Assembly (NCBI GenBank): GCA_964502735.1
Contig: CAZCYD010000033.1
Location: forward strand, 1 to 32,044
Length of the DNA: 32,044 nt
DNA from: JACKAN01 sp964502735
GTDB taxonomy: Bacteria; Bdellovibrionota; Bdellovibrionia; Bdellovibrionales; UBA1609
Direction of reading: 5' to 3'
The notes under the pieces were generated by a model. It saw nothing but the letters and a program-made list of their open reading frames with translations. It searched no databases and was not told the origin of the DNA. Below are positions 6,266-14,132 of this stretch, piece by piece (the first letter of the stretch is position 1; each line of letters opens with the position of its first letter). A program made the position numbers and the translations under genes.

Positions 6266-7819
6266 ATGATTAACTGGGATGAATTTGAACATATACATGT
6301 CATTCGTAAACTCAAACAGATTCTAGGGTCGTGGTGGAATATAGATGTGGTTTTTACTGATGAGAGGGGGCAAATTAAAGGCTTTGATTCTAGCCACCCG
6401 AAGTTAGTAAACCCAGCGACAGAAGAGTTCTTATCCAAAGAAAGTGCTCGAGTCCATTTGCAAGAGACCATTTCAAAGACCATTGAGGATTTAAGAACTT
6501 CAGAAAATAGATACGCAGTTAAAAAATGGGATACAGCTGCATTTGATGTTGCTATTTTTCCGATTAGTATTGAAAACGATTTTGTTGGTACTGTGGTGGC
6601 TATGGGCTTTCTAAAAGACAAAGACTCTGTCAGTCGTTTAGCTGAGGTTAAGGAGAGGTTAGCTGTATTTGGAACTTCTGCTGATAAGATTGAAAAAGCT
6701 GTATCTAGTATACGCTATGTTGACGATCAGGATCGTCAACATTTTTTAGACCTTGTAGAGTTAGTAGCTCAGGAGATAGTCACTCTCCACCTAGAGATTA
6801 CAAGTCGTGAGGATCGTATTCGTGAACTCAACAAAGAACTAGGAAGTCGCTATAAGTATGAAAATATGATAGGCAAGTCTAAACCTATGCAGAACTTGTA
6901 TTCACTTTTGGATAAAATAAAAACGGCAGACAGTACCGTATTAATTCAAGGTGAGAACGGTACTGGTAAAGAGCTTATTGCTAGAGCGATTCATTATAAT
7001 TCTAATAGAAAAGATAGAGCTATTGTTGTGCAAAACTGTTCGGCATTTAATGACAACCTGTTGGAATCAGAACTCTTTGGACATGTTAAAGGATCTTTTA
7101 CTGGTGCTATAAGAGATAAAAAAGGTTTGTTTGAAATTGCAGATAAGGGAACTTTTTTCTTAGATGAAATAGGTGACACTTCGCCTACCATGCAAGTGAA
7201 ACTACTCAGAGTTTTGCAGGAGGGAACTTTCACCCCGGTGGGTGCAGTTGAACCAAGGCGAGTGGATGTGAGAGTTGTTGCGGCAACAAATCGCAACCTC
7301 AAGGAAATGGTTGAGCAGGGAACATTTAGAGAAGATTTGTATTACCGCCTGAATGTTATAAATATCAGTGTACCTCCTTTGAGAGAAAGAAAAGAAGATA
7401 TTCCTTTGCTTGTTGATTACTTCATTAACAAAAGCAATGCTGGTAGTGAATTTAAAAAGAGTTTAACTAAAAGAGCCTTAGAGAAGCTTTATGATTATGC
7501 ATGGCCAGGTAATGTTAGAGAATTGCAAAATGAAATTGAGAGGGTTATTGTCCTTTCTGGGCAAGAGACTAAGTTGACTGCCGAAATGTTGTCGCCCAAG
7601 ATTTTAGATGCTAGTGATAAAGGAAAAGTTCAGGGTTCGCGTATTCACGGAAAACTTAAAGATTCTTTAGAGGATCTTGAGCGCGAAATGATTCGAGAGG
7701 GTCTGAGAAGAACAGGCTGGAACAAGTCCAAACTTGCCAAGGAACTTGGAATAAGCCGTGCAGGCCTTATTATGAAAGTAGAAAAGTACGGTTTAGACAA
7801 ACGTAAACTTTTAAAGTGA
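6266..7819 (+). CDS. Sigma-54-dependent transcriptional activator (bEBP)
   Basis: This is a 517-residue enhancer-binding protein. Residues 1-170 are a sensor domain with a GAF-like strand pattern (DVAIFPISIENDFVGTVVAMG), with no receiver. A coiled linker (about 170-195) leads to the AAA+ domain: Walker A GENGTGKE (229-236), the sigma-54-contacting loop GSFTGA (276-281, with Ser in place of the usual Ala) and Walker B FFLDEIGD (297-304), followed by the arginine-finger region FREDLYYRLNV. The C-terminal ~50 residues (REGLRRTGWNKSKLAKELGISRAGLIMKV) form a Fis-type helix-turn-helix. It should hydrolyse ATP to open sigma-54 promoters, with the signal sensed by the N-terminus unknown. AAGGAG at 6256-6260 places the ATG at 6266 securely. 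The paralogue at 3392-4360 shares the sensor part only in recognisable form. Its 3' end is followed by palindromic copy B. Confidence 0.93.
   Translation: MINWDEFEHIHVIRKLKQILGSWWNIDVVFTDERGQIKGFDSSHPKLVNPATEEFLSKESARVHLQETISKTIEDLRTSENRYAVKKWDTAAFDVAIFPISIENDFVGTVVAMGFLKDKDSVSRLAEVKERLAVFGTSADKIEKAVSSIRYVDDQDRQHFLDLVELVAQEIVTLHLEITSREDRIRELNKELGSRYKYENMIGKSKPMQNLYSLLDKIKTADSTVLIQGENGTGKELIARAIHYNSNRKDRAIVVQNCSAFNDNLLESELFGHVKGSFTGAIRDKKGLFEIADKGTFFLDEIGDTSPTMQVKLLRVLQEGTFTPVGAVEPRRVDVRVVAATNRNLKEMVEQGTFREDLYYRLNVINISVPPLRERKEDIPLLVDYFINKSNAGSEFKKSLTKRALEKLYDYAWPGNVRELQNEIERVIVLSGQETKLTAEMLSPKILDASDKGKVQGSRIHGKLKDSLEDLEREMIREGLRRTGWNKSKLAKELGISRAGLIMKVEKYGLDKRKLLK
6717..6747 (+). promoter_or_regulatory. 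Intragenic perfect palindrome followed by a T-tract
   Basis: ATGTTGACGATC and GATCGTCAACAT flank a 2-base AG centre (6717-6742), giving as RNA an 11-bp stem with a CAGG loop followed by six T (6742-6747). This resembles an intrinsic terminator inside the activator coding sequence, between its sensor and AAA+ parts (residues about 151-160, YVDDQDRQHF). As DNA it is a symmetrical site of the kind bound by Fis-type HTH dimers, sharing its TTGACG core with the sites at 6059-6078 and 6213-6222. Confidence 0.5.
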
Positions 7820-7907
7820 GTTCGGTTTTTTAGCTTAATTTCGGCTTAACTGGGCTGGGCTTAATTACTTAGACTTAATAAGCTTCTCATTATAAGGCTT
7901 CTTAAAA

Positions 7908-8047
7908 TAATACCAATTCCAAAAAATAATTGTCTAAAACTTTGTGGCTGCATCTCACGCGCAGTTCGGCAGCCTTAAGGCTGCCGCTGTTTGAGCATGA
8001 GGTGCAGCCACAAAGTTTTAGACAATTATTTTTTGGAATTGGTATTA
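7908..8047. repeat. 140-bp palindromic element, copy B
   Basis: It has the same length and structure as copy A, with the centre in the opposite orientation. The arms (7908-7957 and 7998-8047) are complementary with one G-T wobble. Compared with copy A, eight base pairs differ by changes on both sides (six in the arms, two in the central stem), while the 9- and 11-base strands of the internal loop are identical. It sits between convergent genes, and its last three bases (8045-8047) read as the TAA stop of the minus-strand pepP. Confidence 0.9.
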
Positions 8048-9331
8048 TTTTGGTATAGAGGAAGTGAGATTCTCGCTTCCCGAATCGGTAATTATAAGAT
8101 TATCTTCTATACGTATACCTATTCCTCGCAAATCTTTAGGAGCAGAGTCGTCGCCGGCAGGAACATATAAACCAGGCTCAATTGTAATTGCCATTCCTGG
8201 CTCTAGCCGACGAGGCTCACCACCCAGTGTAGTGAGTCCAGCATCGTGAACATCCATGCCAAGCCAGTGACCAATTCCATGGGGGTAGTACTTTCTGTAC
8301 TCTTGATTGGAGATGATCTCTTGTTTGTTTCCTCTGAGAAGTCCTTCCGAGAGCATAAGGTCGACCAAATCACTAATGGCCTCGTTTTGCAGTTCCTGCA
8401 TTGTGACCCCAGGTTTTACTTTAGCAATAACATTTTTTTGAATATCTAGAATACGTGTATAAACACGATTTTGAACAACCGTCATTTTCCCATTTACCGG
8501 ATAAGTTCTTGTAACATCGGAGGCGTAGAAGTTGAACTCCGGGCCGGCATCAATTAAAAAGAGGTCTCCATCCTGGCAAATTTGATCATTAAAGACGTAG
8601 TGTAGAGTAGTTGCATTATTTCCAGAAGCAAAAATGCCTCCATAGGCCTCACGCTCAGCTCCCTTTTCCATAATGGATTTTATAAAGATTCCGTGGAGTG
8701 CACGCTCGTTAATTCCAGGATGGATGGCTCTCATAACTTCAGAATGTGCATAGGCATTAATTTCTGCAGCCTTGCGCATATGATCTATTTCATGATTGGA
8801 TTTTTTTATGCGCATTTCGCCAATGATTTGGTAACTGTCTTCAATAGGCAGGTTGCCAGCTCCACTCCGGCGGCGCAGGTCTTTAAGGTCTAATAGAGAT
8901 TTGCGAACTAGATCGTCATAGTCTTTAAAGTGAAAAAATCGGTAGTAAAGCTTGTTGATGTCAAGTAAGAGGCTGGGAACTATTTCAGAAAATTTCGAAA
9001 TATCATAGACTTCATCCATGTGAAATTCGGCCTTCGCTCCTTGAGTTCCAAATCTAAAACCGTCCCAAGTTTCACGTTCCACATTTTTTTCTCGCACGAA
9101 TAAAATAGATTCCTGTTTTTGTCCCGGACGGAAAACTAAAATGCTCTCGGGCTCTTCAAATCCTGTAAGATAATAGAAGTTGCTGTCTTGGCGGTAGGAA
9201 TAGTGGACATCATTATTTCGAATATACTCAGGGTTAGCAGTTAATATTAGAGCTGAATTTTCTCCGATGATTTTACTTAAATTTCTTCGTCTCTGTTTAA
9301 AAAATTCCATATTTTCTCTAGGCTTTCTCAT
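8045..9331 (-). CDS. pepP: Xaa-Pro aminopeptidase (M24B)
   Basis: This cytoplasmic metallopeptidase removes N-terminal residues preceding proline. The N-terminal creatinase-like domain is followed by the pita-bread domain with all five expected metal ligands: D261 (LIDAG), D272 (ASDVTRTYP), H351 (PHGIGH), E385 (IEPGLYV) and E409 (RIEDN), numbered from the chosen start. I start it at the ATG at 9331 because AAGGA lies 5 bases upstream; an in-frame ATG at 9370 would overlap the preceding gene and has no such site. The C-terminus ends at ENLTSSIPK, about 15 residues shorter than E. coli PepP, and its stop codon is formed by the end of palindromic copy B, so the original tail may have been replaced. 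It is the last gene of a tlyA, patatin-like, pepP cluster. Confidence 0.92.
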   Translation of the reverse strand: MRKPRENMEFFKQRRRNLSKIIGENSALILTANPEYIRNNDVHYSYRQDSNFYYLTGFEEPESILVFRPGQKQESILFVREKNVERETWDGFRFGTQGAKAEFHMDEVYDISKFSEIVPSLLLDINKLYYRFFHFKDYDDLVRKSLLDLKDLRRRSGAGNLPIEDSYQIIGEMRIKKSNHEIDHMRKAAEINAYAHSEVMRAIHPGINERALHGIFIKSIMEKGAEREAYGGIFASGNNATTLHYVFNDQICQDGDLFLIDAGPEFNFYASDVTRTYPVNGKMTVVQNRVYTRILDIQKNVIAKVKPGVTMQELQNEAISDLVDLMLSEGLLRGNKQEIISNQEYRKYYPHGIGHWLGMDVHDAGLTTLGGEPRRLEPGMAITIEPGLYVPAGDDSAPKDLRGIGIRIEDNLIITDSGSENLTSSIPK

Positions 9332-9350
9332 GTAGATCCTTTTTAAAATT

Positions 9351-10304
9351 TCAAAAATCGTAATTTTCAACTAAATTGCTTATAACTCTCTCTGCCGCTT
9401 GGGAACCAGCCGCAGATAAAGAGCTTCTAGCAGAAAAGTCATATAACTTAAACCTTAGTGTGTTGGGTTTGATCTTTATGAGATTTTCATAGTCAGGTAA
9501 ATTTGCCTGGCTTTGTTTTACCTCATGCCATATCAAACTCGAAAGGTACTCAGATCGAACCTCTTTGGACTCCAGGTGAGGTCCCGATCCGAGCACATCC
9601 ACGTATATTATCACATCGATGCCTTTTTTTCTTAAAAAATCGATAGCCTTTCTGCCTGAAAAAAGAGCTGCCATCCAAAGAGAGGATGACTTTGAGTCTG
9701 GACCAAACATTGGTGGTGAGGGCATGCACTTTTCCAAGGATCTTTTTAGGGAGCCAGATTCCTGCCATACTAGATTGCCCGAAGCTATAGAAAGACTTGG
9801 GCAGGCAAAGGGAATTTTTAGGTTGTGCAAATGAGTATTGTTAAGGTTCTTTTCAAAGAAATCATCGTAAACCTGAATAGTTAAGACTTTGGAGCCTCCG
9901 ATTAACCAGTTAGTTCTGCTAAGTTTGAGTTCTTGCAATTTATAGATTTTCCAGTCGGTATCATTGATTTTCCCAGTTTCAGCATAAAGTCCCCCGATGA
10001 GAGCTCCCCACTCAATTCCCACAATATATGAAATAGGTAGTTGAGCTCTCTCAAGTTCTTTGAGTACGCCAAGGTGAGCAAAGGACTTAACGCTACCCGG
10101 TCCCAAAATAATTCCAAGTCGCGATTTTACTTTTTCGTGAGAAGACGTCTCTTCTTGAGGTGAGCTAGATGATTCTGGGCTCTGTTCTAGAGTTGAGACG
10201 TCACTTTTGATGTGGGGAGGGGGAGTGTCATCATTACGACCTTTAAAGTGGCTGCAGTTAAAACTCAGGCCAGCTATAGAGAATAGTAAAATTACTTTTA
10301 TCAT
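9351..10304 (-). CDS. Exported patatin-like protein lacking the catalytic dyad
   Basis: Residues about 62-115 match the patatin N-terminal pattern: a Gly-rich loop (GPGSVKS, 68-74), then FAHLGVLKELERAQLPISYIVG, then the nucleophile elbow. The GxSxG motif reads GIEWG, so the catalytic Ser is Glu (E98). The usual DGG of the catalytic Asp is also not visible before the strand IDVIIYVDV, where the sequence reads SSLWMAALFSGRK. It is therefore probably not an active lipase. The start at 10304 overlaps the tlyA stop as ATGA and gives a hydrophobic signal sequence (MIKVILLFSIAGLSF) followed by Cys17; the lipobox is poor (SFNC), so lipidation is uncertain. A Ser/Glu/Pro-rich linker follows. A non-enzymatic envelope role is inferred. 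Confidence 0.75.
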   Translation of the reverse strand: MIKVILLFSIAGLSFNCSHFKGRNDDTPPPHIKSDVSTLEQSPESSSSPQEETSSHEKVKSRLGIILGPGSVKSFAHLGVLKELERAQLPISYIVGIEWGALIGGLYAETGKINDTDWKIYKLQELKLSRTNWLIGGSKVLTIQVYDDFFEKNLNNTHLHNLKIPFACPSLSIASGNLVWQESGSLKRSLEKCMPSPPMFGPDSKSSSLWMAALFSGRKAIDFLRKKGIDVIIYVDVLGSGPHLESKEVRSEYLSSLIWHEVKQSQANLPDYENLIKIKPNTLRFKLYDFSARSSLSAAGSQAAERVISNLVENYDF

Positions 10305-11065
10305 GATGTAGATTCCTTTTTGACCCATATGAAAAATTCTTTATTTCCGTCCTTTCCTGTTAATTGAGAAGGGAAAAAATCCATAACTCTGAATTCAACA
10401 TTTTGGGCCTCTTTTATAATATTTTCCCTTACAACATCGTACATTTCTTGGTTTTTTACAACTCCGGATCTATTAAGATCTTTTGCTGACAACTCAAACT
10501 GTGGTTTGACGAGTAACAGAGCTTCTCCCCTTTGTTTCAGCCACTTGAAAACAAAAGGAAAAAGTTTAGTTAGGGAAATAAATGAAATATCAGCTACGAT
10601 TATGTCAAAACCAGCCACTAAAAAAGGGCTTAGATCTTTGTGGTTCTCAGCCTCTTGGAAGTGAACTTTTTCGAAATTTAAAAAATTAGAATAGACTTTC
10701 ATTTTAGGATGAATCTGGTTTTCGCCCACATCAAAGCCAACGACATCTTTGGCATTGTTTAATATTAAGCATTCACTAAACCCCCCTGTGGAGCTACCAA
10801 TATCTAGAGCCATCTTGTTATTTAATTTTATATTCGTTTTTTTGAGAGCCCCTTCAAGTTTAAGTCCACCGCGAGAGACATACTTCAATAAAGAATCATT
10901 TAAGACTTTAATATAAATTGAATCTTTGTCTGAAATTAACTGACCTGGTTTTTTATGGACAACGCCAGACAGAATTACGACTCCGGCCTGGATGAGTTCT
11001 TTCGCCTTTGTTTTTGATGGAGCTAAGTCTAGGTCCACTAACCATTGATCTAATCGTTGTTTCAA
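10301..11065 (-). CDS. tlyA: TlyA-family rRNA 2'-O-methyltransferase
   Basis: The protein has 254 residues: an S4 RNA-binding domain (about 2-60, MKQRLDQWLVDLDLAPSKTKAKELIQAG), then the connecting motif YVSRGGLKLEGAL, then an FtsJ/RrmJ-like methyltransferase with SAM motif LDIGSSTGGFSE (87-98), the ADISFISL strand, VKPQFE and a C-terminal GNKEFF. Characterised TlyA proteins methylate cytidines of 16S and/or 23S rRNA; the old name haemolysin is misleading. The start is a TTG at 11065, preceded by GGGTGA at a short distance. The stop overlaps the start of the patatin-like gene, so translation is coupled. Confidence 0.9.
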   Translation of the reverse strand: MKQRLDQWLVDLDLAPSKTKAKELIQAGVVILSGVVHKKPGQLISDKDSIYIKVLNDSLLKYVSRGGLKLEGALKKTNIKLNNKMALDIGSSTGGFSECLILNNAKDVVGFDVGENQIHPKMKVYSNFLNFEKVHFQEAENHKDLSPFLVAGFDIIVADISFISLTKLFPFVFKWLKQRGEALLLVKPQFELSAKDLNRSGVVKNQEMYDVVRENIIKEAQNVEFRVMDFFPSQLTGKDGNKEFFIWVKKESTS

Positions 11066-11127
11066 AAAATCACCCGACCATAGTCTTTTTGTAACATATG
11101 CTATTAAGTATCTCTCAGTTTTTTGTC

Positions 11128-11133
11128 TATAAT
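11128..11133 (+). promoter_or_regulatory. Candidate -10 box for the 936-residue protein gene
   Basis: A perfect TATAAT lies 77 bases upstream of the ATG at 11210, in the region between divergent genes. No convincing TTGACA-like element is found 16-18 bases upstream (the best is TAAGTA at 17), so the assignment is tentative. Confidence 0.35.
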
Positions 11134-11209
11134 ATAAGATAGAGAATTACAAAAGAAGTTTGTAAAATTTTAATAATATGTCCAGTAAGTCTGGCGGAGA
11201 AGTCCTTGT

Positions 11210-14020
11210 ATGAAAAATCTTACCCTAGGTTTTCTATCTTTGTGTGTATTTTTTTTGATGGCAGATGCGGGAGCGGAAAGTTCCACTAGGTCAGGTGAAA
11301 AGCAAAAGATAAATAAGCAAATAGGTACTGTTAAATCAAAGAATATCAAAGCTAAGAAGACAACAGAGAAAAGCACAAGGACTGTAAAAGAAGTAAAAAA
11401 AGATAAGATCAGTAAAAAAAATAAAAAACTACAAACAAAAAGAGTTCACTTGGTAAAGAGAAAGGCTCTCCATGTTTTAACACTGGAGCAGGCTGCTAGC
11501 TTAAATATTGATCAGAGAATCAGTTATATTAACCATATGAGAAGAGCTTACGATTTAGCTGAAAAAATTGAAATCGGTTTTAAAAAATCTAAAAAAAGTG
11601 CAGATAATGGTAAGCCAATAAAAGAGGGCTATGAAGATTTTTGGAGTCTCATCTTGGGTGCAGATCCCGCTCATGCTCTGAGTAGTTCGGAGTATTGTAT
11701 TAACTATGGCCACATCCTAAGAAGGGGCTCAGACGGGTCTTGTAATATTCAGGGAACGAGACACTATAACCCTCAAACAAAGCAGGTTAACTGTGGTCCC
11801 TCCACGGGACTAAGAGGTGAATATGCATGGGTGAATTACTATGACAGTAGCCCAACTCAGCGTTCGACGGCTCCCTATGGAACATATGCTCATTGCGGAG
11901 GTGTTGCGAAGGCTTTGCGTGAAGCTTTAACATCTAACTCCCCAATAAATACAGGGCCTTTAAGCTCTAAACGTCAGCAAGTGGAGAGAGATAGGGCCTT
12001 ATACCAAGCGACAATAAATGAGTATCGTCAGAGGCTTGATCAATCGCAAAATGAGTTAAATTCAGCTCTGACTAGAGGAGATAGAATTGCCGCCTTGTCA
12101 ATTTTGCATTCCCGTAAAGACATCTTAGATAAAATCTCTCATCTATCTGTTGTTCCAGAGGTAGAGGCTCATCAACTTAAATTGGCCGCTGAATTTAAAA
12201 GAGTTGCGGGCAGCATTCCTCCTAGTTTAAATTTTGGAACCTTAGGGATTCAAGCGGATCAGTTTGACAGTTTAGCGCAGAGACAAAAGATTATTAATAG
12301 ATTGGGGAATGGTGAGAGGGTTGATAAACAAGATTTAGAGGAAATCGGATTTTCAGAAAGCGTTGCGGCCTCTGTAGCTCAGAGATTTGCTTTGATGAGT
12401 GCTGAGGAGCGAAAACGTGAGGGTCAAAAACTTTTGGCAGAACAGTTTAAGATGTCTCCTGATGAGGGGATTTACACAAATTACAGTAGCATGGCAGATA
12501 AGTTGGATAGCTATTACAGTCAAATCATGAGATATTGCACGGGTCCTTCAAGCGCGCAAAGAAGTGGCAGAGCCTACAATCAAGAGCACGTGAGAATAGC
12601 TTGTAACCCCAGTAATCCAAATGTTAAAGATTGCGAACAGTATACAGAGTGCTTGTTTTTCATGGAGGAATCTGGTGGAAGTTTAACAGGGGGAAGATTC
12701 AAAGATGTTATGGATGCCTACATCAATATCCGCGACAGATTTTCTTCAATTTGCCATTCTTTGCCGCAAGAAGATTCAAAAGTTCCTCCTGTTTGCGTGC
12801 TGGAAAACGATCCTAATGGAGTACCACCCACCATCCAACCCATTGCGGAGCCGGCAAAGCCTGAGCCCGCCCCCATTCAAGTGGTTGTAGTGGAAGAGCC
12901 CAAGCCCACAACATTAGCTAGAAATGAATCTTTCGGGTGCTCGAGAGATGAGATTAGCTCAAGTGACCCCATCAGTCACTCAGCAACGGCTTGTGCAGTT
13001 TGTTCTCTGAGCGCTGATGCCAGAGTTTTGGAGCGGTTAGAAGGCAAAGGTGAGGAGTACACAAACTGGGGAGTTTCTAAAAAGTGGTTAACACTTTTGG
13101 AAGTGCTGTCCAAGAGCTGTGGGGAGGCTAATTATGGAGAAAGTTCTTACAATGTTCTGAGCTTATTAAAATATGCCCAGGTGTTCGGCCATTGTTCTGC
13201 TCAGACCTATGATTGGAGCTCTCCTCCTTATGGAGACGATGCAGATTTTATTAGATTTTTACAAGAAAACAACTTCGCAAAAGATTCTCCAGCAAATAAA
13301 GCGAAATTAAAAAATTGGGGTTGGGATGAAAAAACTGAGTCCTATATGAGTTTTATAAATAAGAGGTTTAAAAGTTTATTTGGGTTTCACTTTCAAAAGT
13401 CGGCTCCTGCCTCAGGGGGTTGGAGTCTATTTAAAGGTAGCAAAGAACCTACTTATGGAGCCGGGTTAAAAGATATGATTTGTGAAGATGATAGAAAAAC
13501 TAAAGGCGCAGGAGCCCCCCAGCTTATGGGAAATGTAGAGACATATCTCAATCGTGCAAATGCTGAGAGTGCTAAAATGGATCAGAGCTTACTATCGTGT
13601 ATGAGAAAGGGTGTGGATTTTGCTAAGAATAATTATCATCCAAAAATGAGGCGTGGAGACACGTGTTACCCTAGAGGGAACTTGAAACCAGTGAGTGGGG
13701 AGGTGGATACGGCGGTTCCGATCATAATTTCACAAGATCAATGGAGGTGCGCGTATTCAACATATTTAGATGTGCAGAACCAGCCACAAATGATTGGTTT
13801 CCACGAGCCGTGGCCGCAATATGGTGGAACAGACCACTTCGTTGCCATGAGGACAGTTCCGCGGGGACAGGATCGTCGTTGTAATGGCCCCTGCGATGCC
13901 AGCGGCCAACAAACGACGATGGTTATCCAAAACCAATGTTTATTGGAGAGGGTTACAGGTGTTCCGAGGCCTGGAGAGGAGCGATCAAGACCCCCTGCCC
14001 CGAGCCGCACAACCAACTAA
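11210..14020 (+). CDS. Large secreted Cys-containing protein of unknown function
   Basis: I do not recognise this 936-residue protein. A short signal peptide (MKNLTLGFLSLCVFFLMADAGAE) is followed by a very Lys-rich segment (about 20-90) and then a Cys-bearing region (EYCINYGH, SCNIQG, VNCGPSTG, AHCGGVAKAL, about 160-240) that looks like a compact disulphide domain. A helical, probably coiled segment follows (about 255-430). A Pro/Glu/Val-rich linker (PEPAPIQVVVVEEPKPTT, about residue 555) separates this from a second Cys-rich half (CAVCSLSADA, KSCGEANYGESS, SSPPYGDDADF). The C-terminus is Trp/Cys-containing (DQWRCAYSTYLD, HEPWPQYGGTDHF) and ends in a Pro/Arg tail. GGAG at about 11195 supports the start. 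It is alone on its strand and ends three bases before a 109-bp hairpin. An extracytoplasmic, possibly surface or predation-related role is only a guess. Confidence 0.75.
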   Translation: MKNLTLGFLSLCVFFLMADAGAESSTRSGEKQKINKQIGTVKSKNIKAKKTTEKSTRTVKEVKKDKISKKNKKLQTKRVHLVKRKALHVLTLEQAASLNIDQRISYINHMRRAYDLAEKIEIGFKKSKKSADNGKPIKEGYEDFWSLILGADPAHALSSSEYCINYGHILRRGSDGSCNIQGTRHYNPQTKQVNCGPSTGLRGEYAWVNYYDSSPTQRSTAPYGTYAHCGGVAKALREALTSNSPINTGPLSSKRQQVERDRALYQATINEYRQRLDQSQNELNSALTRGDRIAALSILHSRKDILDKISHLSVVPEVEAHQLKLAAEFKRVAGSIPPSLNFGTLGIQADQFDSLAQRQKIINRLGNGERVDKQDLEEIGFSESVAASVAQRFALMSAEERKREGQKLLAEQFKMSPDEGIYTNYSSMADKLDSYYSQIMRYCTGPSSAQRSGRAYNQEHVRIACNPSNPNVKDCEQYTECLFFMEESGGSLTGGRFKDVMDAYINIRDRFSSICHSLPQEDSKVPPVCVLENDPNGVPPTIQPIAEPAKPEPAPIQVVVVEEPKPTTLARNESFGCSRDEISSSDPISHSATACAVCSLSADARVLERLEGKGEEYTNWGVSKKWLTLLEVLSKSCGEANYGESSYNVLSLLKYAQVFGHCSAQTYDWSSPPYGDDADFIRFLQENNFAKDSPANKAKLKNWGWDEKTESYMSFINKRFKSLFGFHFQKSAPASGGWSLFKGSKEPTYGAGLKDMICEDDRKTKGAGAPQLMGNVETYLNRANAESAKMDQSLLSCMRKGVDFAKNNYHPKMRRGDTCYPRGNLKPVSGEVDTAVPIIISQDQWRCAYSTYLDVQNQPQMIGFHEPWPQYGGTDHFVAMRTVPRGQDRRCNGPCDASGQQTTMVIQNQCLLERVTGVPRPGEERSRPPAPSRTTN

Positions 14021-14023
14021 GCG

Positions 14024-14132
14024 GAAGAGGGTGCCACAGAAAGGGAGAAAGGTGCCAGGCCCTAATTTGCACACCGCAAAACGGTGCAAATTAGGGCCTG
14101 GCACCTTTCTCCCTTTCTGTGGCACCCTCTTC
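14024..14132. repeat. 109-bp hairpin element with GGTGCCA motifs
   Basis: Two 49-base arms (14024-14072 and 14084-14132) are exact inverted complements around an 11-base centre (14073-14083). Each arm contains two direct copies of GGTGCCA. It is more GC-rich than its surroundings and unrelated in sequence to the 140-bp elements. It sits between convergent genes, beginning 3 bases after the stop of the upstream gene and overlapping the TGA of the ABC transporter gene by two bases. It may be a REP-like mobile palindrome, a bidirectional terminator, or both. Confidence 0.85.
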
